DNA of 64,000 bases from Lota lota. Lineage: Eukaryota > Chordata > Actinopteri > Gadiformes > Lotidae. Where the stretch lies: NCBI GenBank assembly GCA_026745465.1, contig JACYXH010000228.1, forward strand, positions 203,501 to 267,500, written 5' to 3'. The position numbers and the translations under genes were made by a program. The notes beneath the pieces were generated by a model, which worked only from the letters and a program-made list of their open reading frames with translations, did no database searches and was not told the DNA's origin. This document shows, piece after piece, positions 27,558 through 39,800 of the stretch (positions within the stretch are counted from its first letter, which is position 1; each line of letters opens with the position of its first letter).

Positions 27558-27960
27558 CATTTTTTATTTAACCTTTATTTACCCCGAGAAATCTCTTTTT
27601 CAAAGGTTCCCTGACCCAAGTAGCAGCAGTCAGTCCGACAATAATGTTTAGAATTCCAAATAAAATCGGAGTTACAAGGTAGGCTTTTAAAATAGGAACA
27701 TAGACAGGAAGGCAGGGAGGTTGTCTCTCAATCCTCTGCAAATTGCTCCATGTAAAAGGCAAAGAAACTAAAAGCCTTTTTTTTTTTCCTGCTTCCATGC
27801 GCACATTAGGGATGGACAGAAGGTCCTGAGAGCACAGGGAATGTCCCCGGGCATTTTTTTGTATAAATGTAGTTGCAAAGGTAATTAGGGAAAAGGCCAA
27901 GAAGGGCGTTTTAGATAGAAATATGCCGCAGGTGGAGCCTACATATGGCTAGCGCATGGC
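27558..27960. repeat. Dispersed teleost repeat (TTTATTTAACCTTTATTTA-type)
   Basis: The start, TTTTTATTTAACCTTTATTT, followed by AGAAATCTCTTTTTCAAAGG, then a CAGCAG segment and GTTACAAGGTAGG, is the order of a well-known fish dispersed repeat. The downstream sequence to about 28150 may belong to the same copy but is more diverged. Confidence 0.5.
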
Positions 27961-28231
27961 AGTGCAGGGATGAGTTAGTGCCCTTGAATTGAACCGCAAT
28001 ACACCGTGGTTCACTGTGTCAAGAGATTGAAGACATTTAAAGGACGCATGAGAATATAAAAAGTCACCATAATCTAAAACATGCATCAAGTTGGGCTTGT
28101 CTGAGCCACCAAAGGAAAACATTTGTTTCTAAAAATAAAAAACGTTTCTTGGACACTAGATGATAGTGTTCTCTCAAATGGTTTGAAAATCGTTCATGTT
28201 TGACCATCCGTGAGACAAGAGCTAAATTGAA

Positions 28232-28558
28232 ATTGATTTAAATTATGCACATTATGCTTTGAAGCCAATCCATACTACAGCCCCATTGGAAAATGAGCTG
28301 TAATTCAAATAAAACTGGAATGAAAGCATATTGGCTAGCCACCATATGACCAAAAAATGAACAGCTAAAACCTTTCCATCAGTTTTAATACATGCCAATT
28401 TACAAAGCCAGGTGTCCATCTCTCTACTACAATACTTCACAACGTACTTCACATACTACAAAAATACCTCCTTGCAAAAGTCCAAAACACTTTATTTGAA
28501 TGGCGCAACGTTTTATTCCACCACAAAGGCCATCGGGGCGCAATTAAATCCAGTTCCA
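28232..28558 (+). repeat. Diverged duplication, copy A
   Basis: Shares long similar blocks, in the same order and orientation, with 31748-32160. Examples are CTACAGCCCCATTGGAAAA, TTACAAAGCCAGGTGTC followed by ATCTCTCTACTACAAT, GCAAAAGTCCAAAACACTTT and GGCCATCGGGGC. Copy A lacks about 95 bp present in copy B before the TTTTATTCCAC block. It is either a dispersed element or a local duplication. Confidence 0.8.
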
Positions 28559-30280
28559 ACTTTGTTCTGCTCTCATCCAAGACTAGCACATAAGTTTAGT
28601 TGTGCCGCTTGGAACGCCGTTTGCGAGTTCTCTGCCATGGTACAGTTGAACAGACGCAATGCTAACACATGGTATTACAATCCATATTTACACAACATGG
28701 TTCGATGTCTATGGACTTTAGAAGCAAGCATGAAGGGTGTTGTTCTCCGCAGTAAACGAACCACTTGTTCCTGTCTGCAGTGGAGTGGGGTTTCATTGTC
28801 TGGGTTCAGTGTGCTGGCAGTAGCACACTCGGTTGCAAATGAAGGCCTGATGGATCACAGTGACTAAGGCAGTCTCCAAAGTACAGAAACATTATAGTGA
28901 CACCTTGCCATATTAGGGAAGACATGCTTGGGTCACACAGTCGTGTGTGTGTGTGTGTGGAATGCTTGTCAGATTGTGCAATTTAATGTAATTTACGGGT
29001 GCTTGGTTTGTGTGTGTTGTCATCCAAGCATCTTCACGAAAGCAGCCTGAAAGAGGGATTGTTCATGGGAGCCGTGGCACTGCGAGGCAGTCTCAGAGCA
29101 CCGCCAGATGAGCCTCATTTCATTGTCATTTCATTGTCGTTGTCAGACAGAGCAGGGACGTGCAAAAAAGAAAAACGTGGTCAATATTTGACAGAAGTAG
29201 GTCAGGTAAAGTCTGGAATGTTTTGTGGTTTTGAGACAAGACAGTCTGGTGGAGACGGTTAGAAAAACAGGGTGGAGAGGCTGATCGTTTAACTTTAACC
29301 GCAAGTTATAGTGCGGTCAAAGTGGTACTTAACCTTTTGGAGACCTGCTTACACACCTTTTCTTTATGTGCACCAATTTTGAAAACTCCGAGTGGTTCAG
29401 GTTTGGTGTGGCTGAAGTCACCGTATTTTACCCGTTATAAAAAATTGCTTGGTGAGCACCTGCAACAGTGGTGAGTTACACCGTGATGTATGAGCTATTG
29501 ACACGTACTTTAAGGTACTGCATGTAACAAATTGGCTGTGCTAAATCATAAACTAACCGTGATGTGTCATCAGAGATCAAGGAAACACTACTCAACACTA
29601 TTCAAGTCGATCTACTGGCTTCTCCGACAGCAATGCCAATATGCTCCTGTGAAATGTCTCCTTTGAAATGCCAAGGAAATCCGGGCAGAATAGTCGTTTT
29701 GGTTTAGGGCTGTGTTTTATCATTCACTGTTATCTGAGTACCCAGGGGGGGCCAGATATGAAACAAATTGGCACACAAACAAAGCATGCTGCAGACCAAC
29801 GGGATCAACAGCCAGAGCCATGCTAAGACACGGGGAAATCTTGGAGATGCGTTTGACAGATGGAGACTGCTCGGAGCCCAGAAGGATTTCAAGACTGATG
29901 CCACATGAGCTGGTTTATAATTTGCAAACAATCAATACATTGCAAATGTAGACAATGACTTCATTTTGAAGTGTAGTCTGCAGCTGTGAGTCTGGGGAGG
30001 AGGGGGCGGGACGAGGCAACTCTCCAATATTGTGAATGTGGACTGCAGTGCCCATTTGAAATGCTCTGTGTCATTGTAACACATTGTAACTTTTAAAGGG
30101 CCGACCAAGTTTGATGTCTCTCGGCTACTCTTAGGCGGACTTGTGATTGGTTGAAGTTGTGCGGCTCATTTGCCAAGTTGTTTTTTGCGCATTAAAAAAA
30201 AGAAAACTATGTTTTGGTCAGGGCCTTCTAAGAAGCATGTGTACCAAATTTGATGGTATTTGGACTTACGGTTCATATTT

Positions 30281-30282
<2 letters not shown>

Positions 30283-30338
<56 letters not shown>
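30283..30338. repeat. Poly-G run, 56 nt
   Basis: The longest homopolymer in the window, followed by TGGGGGTGGGG. It is a strong G-quadruplex candidate. Exact length is likely uncertain in any assembly. Confidence 0.9.
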
Positions 30339-30339
<1 letters not shown>

Positions 30340-30635
30340 GGGGGTGGGGTGTTTAGGTTTGACAGAAAATCATTGCGGAAAAATAAGAAAAAAAACAAGA
30401 AAGAAACTAAATAACAATAGTATGGCTTGTTTTGCAACCACACTAATAAATATGTTACATTGTGGCCGAGAAGTGCTCTTGTCTGATGTTAGTCGTGTGA
30501 TCTCTTCTAGTTTGTTTCCTAAACGGCACCAATATTAAAATCAGTATAGTCTTACGTTATGGATGAATCGGTTAGCCCTCTATGTATGCATTTGGTTAAA
30601 TGCTGTTTGAATTGTGGATACTTATAATGGTGACA

Positions 30636-30712
30636 AAGCGCTGTATTTTTCAAGCACCTTGCACCCATAATTTGCAGCTCAAAGTGCATTACATGACATT
30701 TCAGGATAATTA
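30636..30712. repeat. Possible old dispersed repeat (AAGCGCTGTATTTTTCAAGC-type)
   Basis: AAAGCGCTGTATTTTTCAAG and CAGCTCAAAGTGCATTACAT resemble diverged parts of the common fish repeats that carry a TATAGCGC...CAAAGTGCTTTACA core. The match is short, so confidence is low. Confidence 0.35.
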
Positions 30713-31050
30713 ATAATGATTAACATTAATCACACAGTAGCAAAATAAACTGTAAGGAAGTAAAATAATAAAGGGAATAGGGGAATTAGAGGCAAGAGAT
30801 TGCATTTTGAAGTGCTTGGAGAGTAGGCCTATTTTATTTCCACGAATGTTATTGTTGTGAATAATAATATCACATCAGATAATAGCAGGTACAACAAGTA
30901 CCAAAACAATCATAAATAGTGCAGTAATGATACAAGAGCATCTTGTTAAAATCGACATGAGTGAGTGAGTAAATATGATTTCAGTTTTTCAGTTAGTTTT
31001 ATTCCCAGACAGCTGGCTTCTGTCTATTTGTTAAGAAAAGCTTTTTAGTG

Positions 31051-31132
31051 TATCCATGAAGTCATCCAAATTGAAAACTACATTATATATATATATATAA
31101 TGTAGTTTTCAATTTGGATGACTTCATGGATA
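31051..31132. repeat. 82-bp perfect palindrome
   Basis: The two 41-base halves are exact reverse complements with no spacer. The outer 30 bases of each arm begin TATCCATGAAGTCATCC on the left, and the centre is an AT alternation. Transcribed, it would form one long hairpin; as DNA it could extrude a cruciform. It may be a recent inverted duplication at an AT repeat or the core of a small foldback element. Confidence 0.95.
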
Positions 31133-31747
31133 TAATATATATTCTGAATATGAAGGATTCAACAATGATTTACTAAGCTTTACTATGCCTGGTATAGATC
31201 ACCAATCTTCCTAGAGGCACTCTTGTCACCAATCACCACTGTTGTAATGCCATCGTATGGCTAACATGGAGAACACAGGCTCACTGGGTTTTTAAGGATC
31301 GCTCCTAAGAGCTGTTGGGTAAAAGAAATAATGCTCAGACCAATCTGTGCTCGGGAAAAGGAGTTTCAGTTAACAACAAACATGGAGCGTCGCAGTCTGC
31401 TGAATACAATAAATGATCTATATAAAGTCTGAAGAAATTGCAGTTTTCTCAGATTAGTATATGTTGCTGCTTTACCCCCAACCGAATTTGGCAACTGCGG
31501 AGAGAGCAAGAGCGTCTCTCTGATTGGCTGGAGGGTTCTGAACAACATAAGGCCGCTGCCGTATTCGGAAATCAATTGCTGCCCAGTCAAGGCCAGACTG
31601 ATGTTCATTGTGAAATGCAAACATGAAAACCAGAGTGGTCTCACGAGCCTAATGTTGTGAATCCTTTTGAAACACTGAGAGGTTTTCATGTTGCTTCATT
31701 CCTATTAAAAGGTTTTATTTTCCATATCTTTTTAGACGTAACAATTA

Positions 31748-32160
31748 CTTGATTTACACTATGCGCGTTATGATTTGACGGCAATCCAAACTACAGCCCC
31801 ATTGGAAAAGGATTCCTTTGAAGAGCTGTATTTAAAATAAAAAGTATTAGCCAGCCACCATTTAACCCAAAAAAGTTTTTTGATGAAAACAGCTTTTAGC
31901 TATTAAATGCCAAGTTACAAAGCCAGGTGTCAATCTCTCTACTACAATCATTTACTAAATACATTCTTGCCAAAGTCCAGAACCGCTTATTTTAATGACA
32001 CTGCATCCTATCGTATGGCAACGTGTTCCTGTTAAAGGTGGCACACACTCAAATTGTAATATGCTGTATTATCAGTGGCCAAGTTTCTGTTACAACCTTC
32101 TGTAATGCTCTTTTTATTCCACCCCAAATGGCCATCGGGGCTTCATTAAAACCTGTTCAA
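31748..32160 (+). repeat. Diverged duplication, copy B
   Basis: Direct paralogue of 28232-28558, about 3.5 kb away. It keeps CTACAGCCCCATTGGAAAA, the TTACAAAGCCAGGTGTC and ATCTCTCTACTACAAT blocks, a CCAAAGTCCAGAACCGCTT block and GGCCATCGGGGC. It carries additional sequence at about 32020-32110 (containing GTTAAAGGTGGCACACACTC) that is absent from copy A. Confidence 0.8.
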
Positions 32161-32652
32161 TTGAATCAAATTGGATCAACTTAATTGCTGTGATGTCCCC
32201 TTTACTGTGTACTGGATGATGGCAACGTTTCCATAGCTCATCCCTGTTTGTCTTCTGGTCGGTCAGTACGACTGATATCTGCTGTACAGATATTAAACCA
32301 CGCTACTTCAACACGCAAACAAAACAAATATTTCGAACCGCTTAAATCACTATCCTTGGTCGCTTTTCATCGGCTAAATACCCACTCTAGCAACCAGCAA
32401 ATAGAGGATTTATTTGGATTATGGCGCGACGCTGTTTGAGGATTGTACGCGTCACACGCACCTGTTAATTGTTCAGAGTCAGGCTTAGTGGTTAAAAGCA
32501 CATATACTATCTAGTTGTTGCTGGGGCGATGGGAAGGTGCTGAAAGCATTACATTTAATCAAATCCAAATGTTCTCCAGCACTCTAAACACATGTCGCGC
32601 AGGCTAATGCTATTGCAGCTCGCCCGAGTGCAGTCACACATGGGAATTGCGT

Positions 32653-32653
<1 letters not shown>

Positions 32654-32688
<35 letters not shown>
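32654..32688. repeat. Poly-G run, 35 nt
   Basis: Uninterrupted G homopolymer. Shorter G and C runs follow near 32995-33008 and 33129-33141. Confidence 0.9.
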
Positions 32689-32689
<1 letters not shown>

Positions 32690-33228
32690 TTACAAAGGCC
32701 TGCCCTGTACGCCAACCCGGTGATCCATCCTCACAGAGCGGTCCCGTCCCCAAAGGCACACGATAAACAATCCGCAAACGGATCATGCAATTTAGTTAGC
32801 GTAATATGCAAATAAGGTATGCAGAGGTAAGCATGAGCCCTCACGCTATCCGCACGGCTCATATTACCCGTCGACTTCAGTTAAATCCCCTGTGGACACC
32901 CTCAGCAAAACCCATTCCAGGGCCTTTGGTTTTGTCTGCCATGGTGACCCCCCTCTGCCTTCAGTAGCTTTACAGATCTCAAACACACTGCGGCAGGGGG
33001 GGGGGGGGAGCCCAATCCTGGGCCAAAGGGGGGAAACAAATCGATTTTCCAATAATCCTCCTGTGTTTGCCTTTGCTTCCAGCCCATGTACAGTAGTGTG
33101 GTGAGTTGTGAGTACCGTGGCTAGTAAACCCCCCCCCCCCCGACAGGCTACACAGGTCACGTTCTCACACCGCTCGTCGGTTTACGTTAAATGGTGAAGA
33201 GGCTGCCTGTTTAAACAAGCCTCCGAAC

Positions 33229-33416
33229 AATCCACAGGTGTTGTTGTACCGTGAAGCCTGTGAATGGTGGAAGCATTTGTGACACCATTCAGGTGTCACA
33301 AATGCTCCGAGGAGCCTGTGGATGTGTCAGAAAGGATCCACTGTCGGCGCAGTCCATCGCGGTGGACCGCGGCGACAGTCGATCATTCCTGACCGACGAC
33401 CGATCCACAGGCTCCT
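33229..33416. repeat. Nested inverted-repeat cluster
   Basis: Three stems are visible. GGAAGCATTTGTGACACC (33269-33286) pairs with GGTGTCACAAATGCTCC (33292-33308). AGGAGCCTGTGGAT (33310-33323) pairs perfectly with ATCCACAGGCTCCT (33403-33416). Between those arms, CTGTCGGCGCAGTCCA (33341-33356) pairs imperfectly with TGGACCGCGGCGACAG (33363-33378). A further ATCCACAGG lies at 33230. No coding frame is evident. Confidence 0.8.
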
Positions 33417-33544
33417 AATATCAATACAAAGCGTGTACACATCACACAGCTGCTAGTGTTTCGAACCCACAGGTCATTCACATGCCTGCCAATGGCTCGG
33501 ACGTACGTCCATATGTAGAGTGAGGAATGCTTCTAAGTGTGTGG

Positions 33545-33548
<4 letters not shown>

Positions 33549-33588
<40 letters not shown>

Positions 33589-33700
33589 CTGTAGATGTGT
33601 ATATGTGTGTGAAGGTGTGTGTGGAGGTGTGGTTGTGTGTGTGTGTGTGCGGGGTTCTGTGCGTGTGCGCGGAGGTGTGTGTGTGCGGAGGTTCAGGCGC
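33549..33700. repeat. (GT)n and degenerate GT-rich repeat
   Basis: A short perfect GT tract (about 33549-33587), then GTGTGTGGAGGTGTG-like degenerate units to about 33700. Confidence 0.9.
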
Positions 33701-33920
33701 GTGTGTGAGTTGGTTCAGTGTAACACCTAGCTAATGGATGAGCTTGTTATTATTATAATAGCCGGCTCCCTGCCGGAACGGAGCCACACCTCCGTCCCTG
33801 CATTTCACTTTGCACTGGTCCCGGTATTGGCTGACGCAATAGAAACGTTTATCTCATCAATGAGAGGTCATTGACACACATGGTGCGAATGACGATTTAT
33901 CGCAGCTATTTGTAAATAAT

Positions 33921-33957
33921 TCACACACCTTACACACCTTACACACCTTACACACCT
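33921..33957. repeat. 9-bp tandem repeat
   Basis: About four copies of TTACACACC in a row. Confidence 0.85.
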
Positions 33958-35142
33958 AGTAACATAGGGTTCAATTACTCTTCTTCATGAGGTAATAATA
34001 TAATTATGCCCAGAAGTGATCTTCAAATCAATATATAAGTCATTGCTGATTATAAATTAAGGACCACAGTTTGTTGCCTCAGCCCCCACCCCTGAATCCA
34101 CTTTGATTATTAAATGCTAATGGCTAAATGATGATTCTTTTGGTTTTGTTTTGCACAATTTATTCAATTATCCGGGCTGTCTTAGTGTTGGGCAATGTTG
34201 AAAGCATAGATTGTGTAATGTTCTTTGTTCAGGGGAAAATAAACAGGCCTTTAAATCATATGAATTCTATCTTCTGTGGGATGATTCATATTGGGTGCAG
34301 CAAGTGCACATTACGTTAGTCTCATTGTTATTCTTGTGAAAACAATGGCGCTATTTGTTAGCCATGTGTGAAAGCCACATTCACTATCTATTACATTTGA
34401 GTATATTGTAAGTTTCGTCTGATTTACAAAGTGTGTGCGTGAGAGTAGCACATTAATTAGGAAGTCCTTTTGTTGTTTGGCTCTGCGGTGGTTTCAGCCG
34501 TCGGGGGATTGTTTCCCGGCCGCCAAGTGGTTCTCGGATACTTTTCCTGCCCGGAGATTCCAGATTTGGGAAGAAAATGATGCCTTTGCACCATGCTGGG
34601 ACACAGACGCCGGCGTCGCCTCTGAAGCTTTGTGTCTTGTGGAAAAGTGGATTCCATTTTGTCCTTCATTATGGTTCCTGTCTCTTGCTATTTCCTGGAG
34701 TGTGTTCTCTTCCACCGCCGGCGATTGAATAGGACGGGTTATTTTCTACGTTCCACCTCATCATGTAATTACCCACGGCCACAAAATGGCTCTGGACATT
34801 TGCTCGCGCATTTTGTCCCAGCGTGTGTTGTCTGTGGACACAATTGTGCAGACCAAAATACTCAGGGTACGGTGGGGAAATAAGCGGCCCCTGTTCCTGT
34901 CATTATCTGCTGCTTTATACATTGTTCCCCCCCCCCACACACACACTCCCATTGTCTGTCCCACTCTGTGCTGTACACATACAGCAGCCCTGCCCCCTGC
35001 ATAATCACCATGGCTAATGTAGTTAGTCAATGACCCCCCGTCTGTCTGTCCACCCTCACCCTGGCCATTTAGGTCCAGCGATTAGTTATGTCACGGAGCT
35101 GTTGTATAAGTAAACAGAGTCTACCGTAAGAGGCAAATTAAG

Positions 35143-35168
35143 ACCAGTCTAGGACCACCTAGACTGGT
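35143..35168. repeat. Short perfect hairpin (11-bp arms, 4-nt loop)
   Basis: ACCAGTCTAGG and CCTAGACTGGT flank ACCA. The flanking sequence (35068-35115) resembles 46066-46110, so the hairpin may be part of an old repeated element. Confidence 0.6.
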
Positions 35169-36727
35169 GAGAGAATGGGGACGTATCCATCAGCCTCAGT
35201 GCCTTGATGGGGGGGGACACAGTGGAAACTACACAGGAGACCAACCCTGTAATGTGTAAGCAGTATTTTTGTTAGTCTTTGTCCAGTGTTAGCGTTGTGC
35301 CCTGTATCCCTGCTATTCTGTTCTGTTGATTGTATGTTGTTGTGCTGTATTGTTTTTAACCCCTGTTGGTAATTGATTAGTTTCACACCCTCAGATAAAT
35401 AAACAATGCTGGTGTTTTCTGGGGGAGTTAAGGTTCATGCAAAGCACAGCTTGAAAAAGAAATGTGGCTCGTATTTTCAGATGAAGAATAAATTAACAGA
35501 AACATTGAAAATGATGTGTGTAAATATATCTTGAAAATATAACTTTAATGGCAGTTAATTTCACACCGTTAATGGCTAAATGCTTGAATTCGGTTTTTTG
35601 ACGGGTCCTACTGACTGGTAAAGAGTGATTTGAAACTAACATTTAAAAACCACTTACTAAACTAAAATAGAAGTCAAACATGGAGCTTTGACCTTTCATT
35701 AGCTTTGAGGAAAATGTCTGTGAATATTACAAAATATATTATATAGTTATGTGTATGTGTATCATATAGTATGTGTGGCATATCCTTTATAAATTATAAA
35801 TGAATAGTGTTCACACACCTGTCATCCAGTTTTCTATCCAGTTATCGATGTAATCCAAGAAGTAAAGGCAGAAATACATACACGTATTTACAGGCTTTTC
35901 ATGTGTTTTATACTTTCATGGCTCAATTCTCTGTCAGGACAAACGGAACCAGATAAAAACACAGAAAGACAAATTTTTTAAAACATTATGAGACAGCAGT
36001 ATAGATGAAAGTCACCTTGCGCATTAAACATTTTTATTGATAGTCTCACCATGGTCTCTGTGAAGACGGTTATTTAGTCTCAATAAAAAGTCCTTCACAG
36101 ATAGTATCTTAGATGAATTGCTCTCAAATGAGAACGATATCAATGCTTTCAGTCCGTACGTTTGAAGCATTTTTCAACAGTAGCAAGCCCTACATCAGAC
36201 GAAGGAAAGTATTTTTCTTATTAGAACATTTTACATGCTTATCATATCAAACTCTAGATTACACCTCAAGAATATATATCCTATGATACAATTATAATTA
36301 TTACTACTCTTTAACCAGTAAAACACTACATGTTATATTATTAATTGTCAAAAGCCATGCACCAGAATAGATGTGAAAAAGAAAGCAGACCATATTTTGA
36401 CCCTGACATCTTTTGTGACTGCAATGGGAATGATCCCGCCGTCAATGAGGAGACTGAGCAATCAGCAGCAGGTCTTTGGTTAATCAAGGAGACCTCAGTC
36501 CTTCGAGAATACAACTGCAACTCTAGGTCATCGCCGCCAACTGTCCATCCATCCTCGCCGCTAAACATAGGACACCCAGAAGACAGCGTGACTAACCATT
36601 CTCTAGGTTGGGAACCCTGGGATGTGAACTGTGAACCCAGCGAGGGTTCATGGTTCAAATGGAGTTCAGTGGTTGAGATGAGGAGGCCGCCCATAAGAAT
36701 AGCAGTTTGGGTTTTTGTGTCATCTGG

Positions 36728-36818
36728 GAGCAGCTCTGTGGAGCAGCTCTGTGGAGCAGCTCTGTGGAGCAGCTCTGTGGAGCAGCTCTGTGCCGCAGCT
36801 CTGTGGCGCAGCTCTGTG
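36728..36818. repeat. 13-bp minisatellite, 7 units
   Basis: GAGCAGCTCTGTG is repeated five times, then two variant units follow (starting CCGCAG and GCGCAG). The unit contains AGCAGCTCT, partly self-complementary (AGCTCT/AGAGCT-like). Open frames on both strands through the array are by-products. Confidence 0.93.
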
Positions 36819-39800
36819 GCGCACACATCACGTCGGCCATTAGCAGGGGCTGGAACAGGAGGGTGTATGTTCTGCTTCTCGTTCTGCTACCCGAATGTCT
36901 GCAGGCCATGTTACATACACACACACACACTCCAAAAACACAGTGAGATGGATATTACCACATCATTCTCTTCTCTGTAGGCTGAGGCCACGCTCTTCAT
37001 TGCCCTTCAGTAAAACAAAATATAATACAGACAAAAGCTTTTACTTAACTACATTATGAAAAGAGAACATTTTGTGCAACGCTGCCAAAACGTTGCTTTA
37101 ATTTCTGACCCTCTCACTCTTGTTCACTCACGCTCTCACACGTTTGGTTGCTCAGCTCTCGTTTATCCGTTATATGTATTACTTATTTACAACTTGCCTT
37201 GTGTAGAAAGGCAGCAAAAGGTGGCATGATCTTTCCCTGACTCTACTTCTGTTTCCTCACCTCAGAATGGCAACATTGACTGCATAATATAACAATATGT
37301 ACCTATTTTTGATTCAATAACAATGGTGGTTACTGGACATATTCTGTTCATGTGCAATGTTTTTGTGTGGAGCACACAGTTCTGCGTTCACGATAAAATT
37401 GAAATAGGATGCTTTTATTGGCGATATCTATCTCGTAGCTCCCTACGTCGCTTTGCAACCCCAAGCAAAGCTGTCCAGTTCAACCCTCACAGATGACATA
37501 CTGCTTTGTGTCTCACTCTGCTGTTGAGGTAATGTCTTTGCAAGCCAAGCTTGTAGTATAGATATACCCTCAGGTGTGCTTTGTTGTGTTGTTGGTTTCC
37601 GTCTTTGCTATTTGTTAAAACATCTGTTTTAAATTACCCAGGACAGTTAATGTCATCAACAACAATTGCAATTCAAACGTTGAATTATCACTGATACAAA
37701 CATACTTTCCATCCTGCTCTGAGGAGGTAGTATTTGATCAATAATATTTTCTTCCACCTTGCCCGACATAAATGTGTGAAAATTGGGTAATTTGTGTTTA
37801 TTTTCTCTCACTTCACTTCCCTTAACGTCTTTCTCTTTATTAACTTAAAAAGCTGTTAAAAAGTATAATCATCCATTTGGGAGGGAATAGAAGTAAAGAT
37901 AACAAGAATGGTCTTTTTCAACAACCTTGGCTGGTTTGTGATCTCCTTACTATCTTGCTGAACGATATAAATCATCCCTCTCCAGCCAACACTTCCCTCT
38001 TTCTTAGATAACTTTGACTTCATCCGTCTCTTGCATTATCACACACTGCCCTTCTGTCCGGCCGAGTTGTTTTTCTCCAAAAGACAAACGATGGCACTCG
38101 ACCCAGTGTGTGGACCTCTAATCATTTCCCTCTGCCCCCCCCCCCCCCCCCCCCCCCCCCACGGAGAGTTATTCGACACATTAAAGCGATCTCAGGCCGT
38201 GGCCCCCAGGCGCCAGTCGTTTGAGCAGCGCTGCGGACACCCCGCTCGCTTGTGCCATGTACCATACCCATCAACGCCAAACCGTACGCATGCCTCTTGG
38301 TTTGTGCAGCTCTCTGCAGCACACAAAGCATGATCAAAATATGCAATTGTCCCCTGTTTATTATATTTCCAAACCATTGACTTGCTGCTGTTGTATACAT
38401 GGCAACATATGCGGACTCAAAGTTGAATCGTATGTTGTAATCTAATCAGAATCATGTCGTTGGCCTAGTATGTTTCCACATGCAAGGAATCTGACCTGGT
38501 TCTTTGCTCTCCGTAAAAAACGCAACATAAATGAAGATCACGTTTGTGCTTGCGTCAGACTGATTATATCTCCAGGAAACCGGGGACATGAACAAAGTAT
38601 TTATCTTCCATGTTCGCTGGAAACTAGCGCTGGAAAATCAAGCTCTGCTATTGGTTGTTGCTGCTGCAGCACCTACGCAGCTAATTTGCATAAAGAAATT
38701 TCCGCTCTGGACGTGGACATCACTGCTGCCACGGCGACCGCCGCACCTTGGCACCAGCTCTCATTGAAAATGATTGGCTGGCAGTCGCTTTGATGCTCAT
38801 GAACCTTTTGGTATGACCGAACGGTTAGGCAAACCACAACTCCGGTAATTACTCAATCTTTGTATGTTACTGCCTCTCTTTAGATAGTTCTGTCACTTTG
38901 CACACTTTGTGTGAATCATTATCGCTGTAACATGTTGACCCAAACCCGTCTCTCAATATGAACCAGTGGTCATTGAGTTGTTTGTACAAAGTTGTCACAT
39001 ACAAGTTGTCCAATCTTATTAGGACATCTCCCCAGCCTGGCATCTTGGAAGCTAATTTATATTGCAACTGACTACTGATGATTTTAAAACGCTGATTTTT
39101 AAAGGTTGTAGCATTTCTTTCAGTGAAACAGCCCACTTCCCATGGAAGATCCCAATGGTAGGTGAAGATAGCGCTCGCTATAGTGGCATCATTTAATACT
39201 GTGTTATTCTTCAATATCACTTTCCATGTTAATCAATCTTTTCCCCCCAACGGAACCAATTTAATTTGTTATTCTATCCAGTTTAGCTTTTTTTTTGTAA
39301 ATGAGTCTCTGCAATCCCTCATGCTGAGTTGAACGTGTGAAGCGTCAACTCCTAGCGTCTGCTCTGCAATACCATGTGTTCATTTAGTTCTGGTAACCAT
39401 GGGGAATCTAAGCAGTGAGCCAAACAACACATTTACATTTAGTTTCACAGGATAGAGTTCAAAACTGGCTGCCTTCATACTCTACCAGCAGCAATCTTGT
39501 CTGTGAGTTCAAAAAAATCGGATGGAGGCCGTTGTGTAGGCCTGTGCTTGGGTATGAATATGAATGCACCCGGGTTGTGCAATCTCTTACTACTATACTT
39601 GACTTTCATTCTTCTCATAAATAAGAACAGCCAGCTGCATGATCTAAAAGCAGCACAATATGGCTGCATATATGTGCCATATTGTGTGCATAATGTGATG
39701 TGCTGCATGGCAACATTACATTTCATGGGTTTACACGTTCTCCCATCTCCCACCGTGGTTAGGATCAAAATAGGTCTACTGAACTATGTTATATGGAGAA

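Larger units (their letters stand above)
28559..31050. other. Intergenic between the two duplication copies
   Basis: No gene. Contains the 56-nt G run and a possible old dispersed repeat at 30636. Confidence 0.6.
33701..36727. other. Intergenic, no gene seen
   Basis: Unique-looking. Frames at 34435-35030 on both strands overlap each other and are not recognisable. AT-rich from about 35400. Confidence 0.65.

Noticed and set aside
33921-33957. CRISPR-like regular repeat
   Set aside because: Contiguous 9-bp units without spacers in eukaryotic DNA.
36345-36980. 211-codon plus-strand frame
   Set aside because: It runs through the 13-bp minisatellite, has an antisense frame of similar length, and shows no recognisable domain.
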